From Fratercula arctica (lineage: Eukaryota > Chordata > Aves > Charadriiformes > Alcidae), in contig CANTUZ010000027.1 of NCBI GenBank assembly GCA_947846985.1, positions 3,599,152-3,663,151 of the forward strand: 64,000 bases of DNA, written 5' to 3'. Shown here in pieces: positions 40,165 to 52,038 of the stretch (position 1 is the first letter of the stretch; every line of letters begins with the position of its first letter). The notes beneath the pieces were generated by a model. It was not told the origin of the DNA. It ran no database searches and saw nothing but the letters and a program-made list of their open reading frames with translations. The position numbers and the translations under genes were made by a program.

Positions 40165-43100
40165 GAATAGACCAAACGTCCGGAGATTGCTGCCACAAGC
40201 AAGATGCCACGAGGGAAACTGTGGCTTGTTTTAAACCTCTCTGGGAATAGCTTGTATCGCCCCCACAGAGCATGGGCCTCGGGGCTTTGCTGGCGCCTTC
40301 AGCCTCAAAAGCACCCTTTCTCCCTCGACCGAAGGCCAAGCTCCAAAATTTCCTTATATTCGGGGACTGGAGCCACGCCCAAGGAGCCACAAGGGAAAAC
40401 TGTGGCTTGCTGTAAAGATCTCTGGGAACCCACTTCTATCGCCCCACAGAGCTTGGGTCTCCAGGCTTTCCTGGCGCCTTCAGCCTCAAAAGCACCATTT
40501 CTCCCTCGCCGAAGGCCGAGCTCCAAAAATTTCCTTATATTCGGTGATTGGTACCACGCCCAAGGAGCCAGGAGGGAAAACTGTGCCTTGTTTAAAGCTC
40601 TCTGGGAAACCACTTCCATCGCCCCAGAGACCTTGGGTCTCTATACTTTCCTGGCGCCTTCAGCCTCAAAAGCACCACTTCTCCCTCGCCCAAAGGCGCA
40701 CTGCAACAATTTCCGTATGTCTGGAATTTCCTGTCACGCCCAAGGAGCCACGAGGGAAACCTGTGGCTTGCTCTAAAGCTCTCTGGGAAGCACTTCCATC
40801 GCCCCAGAGACCTTGGGTCTCTATACTTTCCTGGCGCCTTCAGCCTCAAAAGCACCATTTCCCCCTCGCCCCTGGGCCAAGCACCAAAATTTCCTTATAT
40901 TCGGGAAGTGGTGCCACACCCACGGTACCAAGAGGGAAAACTGCGACTTTTTCTAAAGCTCTCTGGGAACAACTTGGAAAGCCGTACAGAATTTGGGTCT
41001 CCAGGCTTTGCTGGCGACTTCAGCCTCAAAAACACCATTTCTCCCTCGCCCAAAGGCGCAATGCAAGAATTTCCGTATGTCTGGAATTCCCTGCCATGCC
41101 CAAGGAGCCACGAGGGAAACCTGTGGCTTCCTCTAAAGCTCTCTGGAAGCACTTCCATCGCCCCAGAGGCCTTGGGTCTCTATACTTTCCTGGCGCCTTC
41201 AGCCTCAAAAGCACCATTTCTCCTTAGCCCCAGGGCCGACCACCAAAATTTCCTTATATTCGGGGATTGGTGCTACACCCAAGGTACCAAGAGGGAAAAC
41301 TGCGGCTTTCTCTAAAGCTCTCTGGGAACAACTTGAAAAGCCGTACAGAATTTGGGTCTCCAGGCTTTCCTGGCACCTTCAGCCTCAAAAGCACCATTTC
41401 TCCCTCGCCCCAAGGCGCACTGCAAGAATTTCCGTATGTCTGGAATTTCCTGCCACGCCCAAGGTGCCACGAGGGAAAACTGTGGCTTGTTTTAAAGCTC
41501 TTTGGGAACTGCTTGCATTGCCCAGAGACCTTGGGTCTCCGGACATTCCTGGCACCTTCAGCCTCTGAACCACCACTTCTCCCTCACCCCAGGGCCGGTC
41601 TTAGAATAGACCAAACGTCCGGAGATTGCTGCCACAAGCAAGATGCCACGAGGGAAAACTGTGGCTTGTTTTAAACCTCTCTGGGAATAGCTTGTATCGT
41701 CCCACAGAGCTTGGGCCTCGGGGCTTTGCTGGCGCCTTCAGCCTCAAAAGCACCCTTTCTCCCCTCGCCCGAAGGCCAAGCTCCAAAATTTCCTTATATT
41801 CGGGGACTGGAGCCACGCCCAAGGAGCCACAAGGGAAAACTGTGGCTTGCTGTAAAGATCTCTGGGAACCACTTCTATCGCCCCACAGAGCTTGGGTCTC
41901 CAGGCTTTCCTGGTGCCTTCAGCCTCAAAAGCACCATTTCTCCCTCGCCCGAAGGCCGAGCTCCAAAAATTTCCTTATATTCGGTGATTGGTACCACGCC
42001 CAAGGAGCCAGGAGGGAAAACTGTGCCTTGTTTTAAAGCTCTCTGGGAACCACTTCCATCGCCCCAGAGACCTTGGGTCTCTATACCTTCCTGGTGCCTT
42101 CAGCCTCAAAAGCACCATTTCTCCCTCGCCCCAGGGCCGAACACCCAAATTTCCTTATGTCCGGGTACTGGTGCCACACCCAAGGTGCCACGAGGGAAAC
42201 CTGTGCCTTCTTTTAAAGATCTCTGGGAACCACTTCCATCGCCCCACAGAGCTTGGGTCTCCATACTTCCCTGGCGCCTTCAGCCTCAAAAGCACCATTT
42301 CTCCCTCGCCCCAGGCCGACCACCAAAATTTCCTTATATTCGGGGATTGGTGCCACGCCCAAGGTACCAAGAGGGAAAACTGTGGCTTTTTCTAAAGCTC
42401 TCTGGGAACAACTTGGAAAGCCGTACAGAATTTGGGTCTCCAGGCTTTGCCGGCGCCTTCAGCCTGAAAAGCACCATTTCTCCCTCGGCCCAAGGCGCAC
42501 TGCAAGAATTTCCATATGTCTGGAATTTCCTGTCACGCCCAAGGAGCCACGAGGGAAAACTGTGGCTTGCTCTAAAGCTCTCTGGGAACAACTTGCACTG
42601 CCGCACAGAGCTTGGGTCTCCAGGCTTTCCTGGCGCCTTCAGCCTCAAAAGCACCATTTCTCCCTCGCCCCAGGCCGACCACCAAAATTTCCTTATATTC
42701 GGGGATTGGTGCCACGCCCAAGGTACCAAGAGGGAAAACTGTGGCTTTCTCTAAAGCTCTCTGGGAACAACTTGAAAAGCCGTACAGAATTTGGGTCTCC
42801 AGGCTTTGCCGGCGCCTTCAGCCTCAAAAGCACCATATCTCCCTCGGCCCAAGGCGCACTGCAGAATTTCCATATGTCTGGAATTTCCTGTCACGCCCAA
42901 GGAGCCACGAGGGAAAACTGTGGCTTGTTTTAAAGCTCTCTGGGAACTACTTGCATTGCCCCAGAGACCTTGGGTCTCCGGACATTCCTGGCACCTTCAG
43001 CCTCAGAACCACCACTTCTCCCTCCCCCAGGCCTGCTAGAATGCCAAACGTCCGGAGATTGCTGCCACAAGCAAGATGCCACGAGGGAAAACTGTGGCTT

Positions 43101-46100
43101 GTTTTAAACCTCTCTGGGAACCACTTCTATCGCCCCACAGAGCTTGGGTCTCCAGGCTTTCCTGGCGCCTTCAGCCTCAAAAGCACCATTTCTCCCTCGC
43201 CCGAAGGCCAAGCTCCAAAAATTTCCTTATATTCGGTGATTGGTACCACGCCCAAGGAGCCAGGAGGGAAAACTGTGCCTTGTTTTAAAGATCTCTGGGA
43301 ACCACTTCCATCGCCCCAGAGACCTTGGGTCTCTATACTTTCCTGGCGCCTTCAGCCTCAAAAGCACCACTTCTCCCTCGCCCAAAGGCGCAATGCAAGA
43401 ATTTCCGTATGTCTGGAATTTCCTGTCACGCCCAAGGAGCCACGAGGGAAACCTGTGGCTTCCTCTAAAGCTCTCTGGGAAGCACTTCCATCGCCCCAGA
43501 GACCTTGGGTCTCTATACTTTCCTGGCACCTTCAGCCTCAAAAGCACCATTTCCCCCTCGCCCCTGGGCCAAGCACCAAAATTTCCTTATATTCGGGAAT
43601 TGGTGCCACACCCACGGTACCAAGAGGGAAAACTGCGACTTTTTCTAAAGCTCTCTGGGAACAACTTGAAAAGCCGTACAGAATTTGGGTCTCCAGGCTT
43701 TGCTGGCGCCTTCAGCCTCAAAAGCACCATTTCTCCCTCGCCCAAAGGCGCACTGCAACAATTTCCGTATGTCTGGAATTCCCTGCCATGCCCAAGGAGC
43801 CACGAGGGAAAACTGTGGCTTGCTCTAAAGCTCTCTGGGAAGCACTTCCATCGCCCCAGAGACCTTGGGTCTCTATACTTTCCTGGCGCCTTCAGCCTCA
43901 AAAGCACCATTTCTCCCTCGCGCCAGGGCCGACCACCAAAATTTCCTTATATTCGGGGATTGGTGCCACACCCAAGGTACCAAGAGCGAAAACTGCGGCT
44001 TTCTCTAAAGCTCTCTGGGAACAACTTGAAAAGCCGTACAGAATTTGGGTCTCCAGGCTTTCCTGGCACCTTCAGCCTCAAAAGCACCATTTCTCCCTCG
44101 CCCCAAGGCGCAATGCAAGAATTTCCGTATGTCTGGAACTTCCTGTCACGCCCACGGAGCCAGGAGGGAAACCTGTGGCTTGCTCTAAAGCTCTCTGGGA
44201 AACAACTTGCACTGCCGCACAGAGCTTGGGTCTCCATACTTTCCTGGTGCCTTCAGCCTCAAAAGCACCATTTCTCCCTCGCCCCAGGGCCGACCACCAA
44301 AATTTCCTTATATTCGGGGATTGGTACCACGCCCAAGGAGCCACGAGGGAAAACTGTGTCTTTTTTTAAAGCTCTCTGGGAACCACTTCCATCGCCCCAC
44401 AGAGCTTGGGTCTCCGGGCTTTGCTGGCGCCTTCAGCCTCAAAAACACCATTTCTCCCTCGCCCAAAGGCGCACTGCAACAATTTCCGTATGTCTGGAAT
44501 TCCCTGCCATGCCCAAGGAGCCACGAGGGAAAACTGTGGCTTGCTCTAAAGCTCTCTGGGAAGCACTTCCATCGCCCCACAGAGCTTGGGTCTTCGGACT
44601 TTCCTGGCGCCTTCAGCCTCAAAAGCACCATTTCTCCCTCGCCCAAAGGCGCACTGCAACAATTTCTGTATGTCTGGAATTTCCTGCAACGACCAAGGAG
44701 CCACGAGGGAAAACTGTGGCTTCTTTTAAAGCTCTCTGGGAACCACTTCCATCGCCCCAGAGACCTTGGTTCTCCAGGCTTTAATGGCGCCTTCAGCCTC
44801 AAAAGCACCATTTCTCCCTCGCCCGAAGGCCGAGCTCCAAAAATTTCCTTATATTCGGTGATTGGTACCACGCCCAAGGAGCCAGGAGGGAAAACTGTGC
44901 CTTGTTTTAAAGCTCTCTGGGAAGCACTTCCATCGCCCCAGAGACCTTGGGTCTCTATACTTTCCTGGCGCCTTCAGCCTCAAAAGCACCATTTCTCCCT
45001 CGCCCCAGGGCCGACCACCAAAATTTCCTTATATTCGGGGATTGGTGCCACACCCAAGGTACCAAGAGGGAAAACTGTGGCTTTCTCTAAAGCTCTCTGG
45101 GAACAACTTGAAAAGCCGTACAGAATTTGGGTATCCAGGCTTTCCTGGCACCTTCAGCCTCAAAAGCACCATTTCTCCCTCGCCCCAAGGCGCACTGCAA
45201 GAATTTCCGTATGTCTGGAATTTCCTGTCACGCCCAAGTAGCCACGAGGGAAACCTCTGGCTTGCTCTAAAGCTCTCTGGGAACAAGTTGCACTGCCGCA
45301 CAGAGCTTGGGTCTCCATACTTCCCTGGCACCTTCAGCCTCAAAAGCACCATTTCTCCATCGCCCCAGGGCCGACCACCAAAATTTCCTTATATTCGGGG
45401 ACTGGTGCCACACCCAAGGTACCAAGAGGGAAAACTGCGGCTTTCTCTAAAGCTCTCTGGGAAGAACTTGAAAAGCCGTACAGAATTTGGGTCTCCAGGC
45501 TTTGCCGGCGCCTTCAGCCTGAAAAGCACCATGTCTCCCTCGGCCCAAGGCGCACTGCAAGAATTTCCATATGTCTGGAATTTCCTGTCACGCCCAAGGA
45601 GCCACGAGGGAAAACTGTGCCTTGCTCTAAAGCTCTCTGGGAACAACTTGCACTGCCGCACAGAGCTTGGGTCTCCAGGCTTTGCTGGCGCCTTCAGCCT
45701 CAAAAGCACCATTTCTCCCTCGCCCCAGGGCCGACCACCAAAATTTCCTTATATTCGGGGATTGGTGCCACGCCCAAGGTACCAAGAGGGAAAACTGCGG
45801 CTTTCTCTAAGCCTCTCTGGGAAAGAACTTGAAAAGCCGTACAGAATTTGGGTCTCCAGGCTTTGCCGGCGCCTTCAGCCTCAAAAGCACCATATCTCCC
45901 TCGGCCCAAGGCGCACTGCGAGAATTTCCATATGTCTGGAATTTCCTGTCACGCCCAAGGAGCCACGAGGGAAAACTGTGGCTTGTTTTAAAGCTCTTTG
46001 GGAACTGCTTGCATTGCCCCAGAGACCTTGGGTCTCCGGACATTCCTGGCACCTTCAGCCTCAGAACCACCACTTCTCCCTCACCCCAGGGCCGGTCTTA

Positions 46101-48657
46101 GAATAGACCAAACGTCCGGAGATTGCTGCCACAAGCAAGATGCCACGAGGGAAAACTGTGGCTTGTTTTAAACCTCTCTGGGAATAGCTTGTATAGCCCC
46201 ACAGAGCTTGGGCCTCTGGGCTTTGTTGGCGCCTTCAGCCTCAAAAGCACCCTTTCTCCCTCGCCCGAAGGCCAAGCTCCAAAATTTCCTTATATTCGGG
46301 GACTGGAGCCACGCCCAAGGAGCCACAAGGGAAAACTGTGGCTTGCTGTAAAGATCTCTGGGAACCACTTCTATCGCCCCACAGAGCTTGGGTCTCCAGG
46401 CTTTCCTGGCGCCTTCAGCCTCAAAAGCACCATTTCTCCCTCGCCCAAAGGCGCAATGCAAGAATTTCCGTATGTCTGGAATTTCCTGTCACGCCCAAGG
46501 AGCCACGAGGGAAACCTGTGGCTTCCTCTAAAGCTCTCTGGGAAGCACTTCCATCGCCCCACAGACCTTGGGTCTCCATACTTCCCTGGCGCCTTCAGCC
46601 TCAAAAGCACCATTTCCCCCTCGCCCCTGGGCCAAGCACCAAAATTTCCTTATATTCGGGAAGTGGTGCCACACCCACGGTACCAAGAGGGAAAACTGCG
46701 ACTTTTTCTAAAGCTCTCTGGGAACAACTTGAAAAGCCGTACAGAATTTGGGTCTCCAGGCTTTGCTGGTGCCTTCAGCCTCAAAAACACCATTTCTCCC
46801 TCGGCCCAAGGCGCACTGCGAGAATTTCCATATGTCTGGAATTTCCTGTCACGCCCAAGGAGCCACGAGGGAAAAACTGTGGCTTGTTTTAAAAGCTCTT
46901 TGGGAACTGCTTGCATTGCCCCAGAGACCTTGGGTCTCCGGACATTCCTGGCACCTTCAGCCTCAGAACCACCACTTCTCCCTCACCCCAGGGCCGGTCT
47001 TAGAATAGACCAAACGTCCGGAGATTGCTGCCACAAGCAAGATGCCACGAGGGAAAACTGTGGCTTGTTTTAAACCTCTCTGGGAATAGCTTGTATCGCC
47101 CCACAGAGCTTGGGCCTCCAGGCTTTGCTGGCGACTTCAGCCTCAAAAGCACCCTTTCTCCCTCAACCGAAGGCCAAGCTCCAAAATTTCCTTATATTCG
47201 GGGACTGGAGCCACGCCCAAGGAGCCACAAGGGAAACTGTGGCTTGCTCTAAAGATCTCTGGGAACCACTTCTATCGCCCCACAGAGTTTGGGTCTCCAG
47301 GCTTTCCTGGCGCCTTCAGCCTCAAAAGCACCATTTCTCCCTCGCCCCAGGGCCGACCACCAAAATTTCCTTATGTCCGGGTACTGGTGCCACACCCAAG
47401 GTGCTACGAGGGAAAACTGTGCCTTGTTTTAAAGATCTCTGGGAACCACTTCCATCGCCCCACAGAGCTTAGGTCTCCATACTTCCCTGGCGCCTTCAGC
47501 CTCAAAAGCACCATTTCTCCCTCGCCCAAAGGCGCACTGCAACAATTTCCGTATGTCTGGAATTTCCTGTCACGTCCAAGGAGCCACGAGGGAAAACTGT
47601 GGCTTCTTTTAAAGCTCTCTGGGAACCCCTTCCATCGCCCCAGAGACCTTGGGTCTCTATACCTTCCTGGTGCCTTCAGCCTCAAAGCACCATTTCTCCC
47701 TCGCCCGAAGGCCGAGCTCCAAAAATTTCCTTATATTCGGTGATTGGTACCACGCCCAAGGAGCCAGGAGGGAAAACTGTGCCTTGTTTTAAAGCTCTCT
47801 GGGAAGCACTTCCATCGCCCCAGAGACCTTGGGTCTCTATGCTTTCCTGGCGCCTTCAGCCTCAAAAGCACCATTTCTCCCTCGCCCCAGGGGCCGACCA
47901 CCAAATTTCCTTATATTCGGGATTGGTGCCACGGCCCAAGGTACCAAGAGGGAAAACTGTGGCTTTCTCTAAAGCTCTCTGGGAACAACTTGAAAAGCCG
48001 TACAGAATTTGGGTATCCAGGCTTTCCTGGCACCTTCAGCCTCAAAAGCACCATTCTCCTCGCCCAAGCGCACTGCAAGAATTTCCGTATGTCTGGAATT
48101 TCCTGTCACGCCCAAGTAGCCACGAGGGAAAACCTCTGGCTTGCTCTAAAGCTCTCTGGGAACAAGTTGCACTGCCGCACAGAGCTTGGGTCTCCATACT
48201 TCCCTGGCACCTTCAGCCTCAAAAGCACCATTTCTCCATCGCCCCAAGGGCCGACCACCAAAATTCCTTATATTCGGGGACTGGTGCCACACCCAAGGTA
48301 CCAAGAGGGAAAACTGCGGCTTTCTCTAAAGCTCTCTGGGAAGAACTTGAAAAGCCGTACAGAATTTGGGTCTCCAGGCTTTGCCGGCGCCTTCAGCCTG
48401 AAAAGCACCATGTCTCCCTCGCCCAAGGGCGCACTGCAAGAATTTCCATATGTCTGGAATTTCCTGTCACGCCCAAGGAGCCACGAGGGAAAACTGTGCC
48501 TTGCTCTAAAGCTCTCTGGGAACAACTTGCACTGCCGCACAGAGCTTGGGTCTCCAGGCTTTGCTGCGCCTTCAGCCTCAAAAGCACCATTTCTCCCTCG
48601 CCCCAGGGCCGACCACCAAAATTTCCTTATATTCGGGGATTGGTGCCACGCCCAAGG
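40165..48657 (+). repeat. Irregular, indel-rich array edge next to the assembly gap
   Basis: Marker spacing becomes erratic (1439, 1434, 3063 and 902 bp). One marker (43038) is degenerate, with a shortened CCTCCCCCAGGCCTGCTAG context. One-base losses and gains in homopolymers are frequent, for example CCTCAAAGCACC near 47682, CCAAATTTCC near 47901 and CCATTCTCCTCG near 48050. The segment 47700-48657 repeats 44820-45780, with shared private variants GGGTATCCAGG and CCCAAGTAGCC, but has many extra indels. Two readings remain: true decay at the array edge, or poor consensus quality beside the gap. Confidence 0.85.
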
Positions 48658-48857
48658 NNNNNNNNNNNNNNNNNNNNNNNNNNNNNNNNNNNNNNNNNNN
48701 NNNNNNNNNNNNNNNNNNNNNNNNNNNNNNNNNNNNNNNNNNNNNNNNNNNNNNNNNNNNNNNNNNNNNNNNNNNNNNNNNNNNNNNNNNNNNNNNNNNN
48801 NNNNNNNNNNNNNNNNNNNNNNNNNNNNNNNNNNNNNNNNNNNNNNNNNNNNNNNNN
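48658..48857. other. Assembly gap (200 N)
   Basis: Exactly 200 undetermined bases separate the satellite array from the duplicated gene locus. A round 200-base run is a placeholder of the kind scaffolding software inserts, so true distance and even adjacency are unknown. The left edge is mid-monomer. The right edge starts inside a sequence that is intact 12 kb further on, at 60819. Confidence 0.98.
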
Positions 48858-51800
48858 CCAAATGGTTTTCATTTGAGGGTCGGGGGGGAAATTGAATCCC
48901 CGGGGCTGCAATCCATCGGGCTACCAAGAAGCACCGGCAGATTGGCAAACGCTTTTGGCCGTGCTGAACACGCGGAGGAACACGGTTCTATGAGATCTCC
49001 ACTGTTACAACCGAGAACCCAAGGCCGGCAAAGAAGTGCAAAGACAGCGCAAAGTCTCATTGCTCATGACTTCGACTGCCCAGTGCTTCATCACCAAGGA
49101 CCCGCTCTAATGGGAAATTCATAGAAGGCAAGTGCTTTGAGTGAGAAATGGTTCCATTTCGGAAAATCGCTTTCCGACCGACATCAAAATGACACGCGGT
49201 ACGATCCGGACAAAGGACGTGACGGAAGCAACAACTCACCAAAACCACATCAGGAGTCGCTGTCACTAGTTACGAGCTGCTGATGCTTTGTGGGAATTCC
49301 TGGAAAACAGGCAGAAGCGACGCCGCTTTGTCCCGGTTCCTCCTTGTCTCTTCTTTGACCTCGACTGCCTTCAGGACAGACGCCAGTATATCAGTAAGGT
49401 TTCTCGAGTCCTACTATAAGATATCCTAAACCCTTATTGACTCAAAAGCATAAAGCTGTTATCAGGAACACAGAGCCTGCTTCTCCTGAACGTCTGAAAT
49501 CTTACAAACAGTTTCCTCCCTCTTTTAGTACACAATTATTTTCACGGCATGGCTTAACAGTCAGTGCACAGAAAGAGAAGATTCTGCTTTCAGGAAGAGA
49601 AAATGAACCCAGGGAAATAACCCTTGCATGGGTGTAACATGCTCCAGAACAGACCTCACGTTATTTTTACTGTTCTGTTAAAATATTTCATACAAAAAAC
49701 TGTAGAAGGAGAGCTGACAAAGCCTTCATGTTAACTTCAAAGTCCACACTGCAAGGACCTTAGGAAAAAAGCAGACGCCCACCGCAGACCTACCTCGTAC
49801 TCGCACTGCACTCCGGATCCTTTCCAGCTGTCCTGCACTGTCACCGCACAATAGAAGGGTGACCACGGGGAAATGCTGGCACTTGACATTCCGCCGAGAG
49901 AGGGGAAAAAAACCTTTAGCACAAAGCTGGGCAGCAACCTAAGGCCTCCTTCTTTCACGGAGGTTTCCAAAGACTACGGTCGAGCGGAGGAAAAAGCATT
50001 TGGCACCATCTCTGGCACAGCTGTTGATACCGGCCACTAGACCTTGGCATTTTTTTGACTCGCTGGCAGCTTTAGTTGCCCCAAGAGACACTTTCCCAGG
50101 CACACGCAGGTGACAGGCACAGACGCCTACGGACATTTTCTTGAGCCTACGCAGAGCCAAGGTTTCCTCACCCGATGCGTCCCGATCTGAATATCTTTCC
50201 TAAAGGGTACAGCCACCCACCTGTCCTTCTAATCTTCCTCCTTGCAACAAAGCACCTGTTTTTTCCAGGCCGTTTCTCCAAACGGCCAAGATCTTTTCAA
50301 ACTACCCTTGCGCCACCAAACCCGCGCAGGGTCCCTCCCCGCTTTTGGCTGCCCTTGGCTTTACCAGGCACACGCTCTATTCCCTCTCCCAACACCAAAA
50401 GTACGGCACGCTCCCAGACCAGAGCGCAACACTGCAGGTGCCCGCCCACGCCCGGCTTGGTTTCATGAGGAGTCCCCGCCACCGCAGGCTGCACGCCCAA
50501 GCGCAGCTCCACCCGCACCCATTTCAGGGGATGCGCAACTTGCTATTCGCTTCCTGCCACGGCTGCTCTTCCTTCAGAAATTCTACGCGTAGCCAAGATT
50601 TTCACTACGGGTTCAAGCATTTACCTTCCTGGTATTACCAGCAGTATTACACAGGCAAGTCACTTAATTGCTCTTCTAAAATTATCCAACTGAAAGTTAC
50701 AGCCCTGAAAGAGGAGGGGAAAAGACAAGGAGAGCTCAGGCAGCAAGAGAGCTCTGCAGGCTGCCACCTGCAGTCAACATTGCACTCTCTTTTTGAAAGC
50801 ACACACACACACACACACTAGAGAACCCCCACAAAACAAACAAACACAAACCCCAGGACTTTGTATCTTTCCCTCTCCCAGCATATGGTCTTGTCAGAGC
50901 ATGACGTGCAGACCACCTGTGTCCCGAGGACATTTGCACGCGAGGAATACGTGTCCAGAAACGGTCCAGATCTCTAAGAGTTGTGTCATTTTGGGGGGTT
51001 TCCTTATCATAACTCAGCTTCATTGACGGGCACATTTGAGAGGAAACTCGTTAACTTTTAAACGTAGTCTCTCCTTGGGGAAAGAAACGTCTTGGAGACT
51101 GAAAAGCAATTACGATTCAGAGCTCCCACTCATGAGGAAGCTGTGGGGACATTAAGTAAAGCAAAGAACCCACAGCAGCAACATTCAGTGAAATTTGGCT
51201 TTAATTCTGATCACGCCCTTAAGAGACCCTCCAAGTCTACACCTCAGTCCTACAAAGGACGAGTCGTTCTCCGGAGGGACAAACTTTTTGTACTTAGAAG
51301 TCCTAGACTGAAGGCTCCACGGAACGTGCATTGAGCCACAGAAAAACATGCCATCACCACTCTTAATAAAAAGAAAAACTGAATAAAAATCAAGCGACAC
51401 ATCCGTTTCCATCACGTTTCACTCGTTACGTTTCTACCAGCGTCTAGGTGCTCAAAAATTAACTACACTGACACCACATCCTAATAAAAATTTAGTTACG
51501 CATCAAAAAAGAAAAGGCTATTTCCCCTTTGCCCATGAAATCAGTACAAACAAACTGAAGAGAAACACCTGACCCTAAAGAAGGGAACGGGCAACTCTCA
51601 ATTTACCCAAGGTGAAAGTTCACTCTTATACCCCAAAGGAAAACACTCCAAACTGCTAAGGCACCAACTCAGGAAGGAGGCACTCTCTGTGAACTGCAAC
51701 TCCTCCTCATCAGCTTTCCTGCACGGGCAGCAAAGTTGCCTTTCCTGCAGGTTTGACATGGACTGTCTGTAGCATTCCCAAACCCACCAACGAGTCTCCC

Positions 51801-52038
51801 CGCTCCCCCAGCCCCACACGCGCCATTACCTGAGCCACAAACGGAATCAGCCGTGCAGGATTCTCTTCCCAGGACGCAGAAGGCGACCCTAGGAAAAGAG
51901 GGGGCGAGAAATGAGCCTGTTTCTCACACCCAGCCAACGGGGACCAGCCAGGGGACCTCGACCCCACCTCTGCCCTCAGGAGAGGGGCCAGGACGGACCC
52001 GCCACACAGAGAGAGGCACCCAGCGTGGATTTCATCTT
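48858..52038. repeat. Segmental duplication, unit 1 copy (partner 60819-64000)
   Basis: This stretch matches the interval at 60819-64000 almost base for base. The offset is 11961-11962, and only a handful of one-base indels and substitutions were seen. Examples are one T in a T-run near 48874, one T lost in GCTTGG near 50457, one C in exon 2 near 51870 and an ACCC/GCCC change near 50170. Comparison stops only because the window ends. The copy starts at the gap edge, so its left end is truncated by missing sequence. It is either a recent tandem duplication of about 12 kb or a false duplication created at the gap. Confidence 0.95.

Larger units (their letters stand above)
1..48657 (+). repeat. 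180-bp monomer satellite array with higher-order repeat structure
   Basis: About 270 head-to-tail monomers fill this interval with no interspersed element and no orientation switch. Every monomer carries the same anchor words about 180 bp apart: CCTTCAGCCTCAAAAGCACC, AGGGAAAACTGTGGCTTG and CCACAGAGCTTGGGTCTCC. One segment of the monomer, between CCCTCGCC and CACGCCC, exists in two main classes. One reads GCACTGCAA...TATGTCTGGAATTTCCTG; the other reads CTCCAAAATTTCCTTATATTCGG. A third form marks the HOR boundary (GGTCTTAGAATAGACC then CGTCCGGAGATTGCTGCC). Marker starts are near 264, 1343, 2604, 3863, 5123, 6731, 7991, 9433, 10692, 11954, 13394, 14653, 16093, 17352, 19154, 21133, 23295, 24555, 25817, 27077, 28336, 29596, 31037, 33542, 35163, 37666, 40165, 41604, 43038, 46101 and 47003. 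Both array ends are unseen: the left lies outside the window and the right is at the gap. A pericentromeric or sex-chromosome location is inference. No CENP-B box was found by eye. Confidence 0.97.

Noticed and set aside
1..48657. CENP-B box in the satellite
   Set aside because: Every TTCG in the monomer was checked against the TTCG----A--CGGG pattern and none fits.
1..48657. CRISPR-like direct repeats
   Set aside because: Units are contiguous 180-bp monomers without unique spacers, in a eukaryotic context.
49794..49881. Alternative exon 3 frame reading ...PFYCAVTVQDSW...
   Set aside because: Between unit 1 and unit 2 this frame has mostly amino-acid-changing differences, whereas the chosen frame has 5 synonymous of 7. 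The chosen frame also joins in phase to exons 2 and 4.
50345..50821. Open frame of 158 codons in the intron of the unit 1 gene
   Set aside because: It ends in the CA microsatellite, matches no family I know, and in unit 3 the frame start is altered by a one-base indel.
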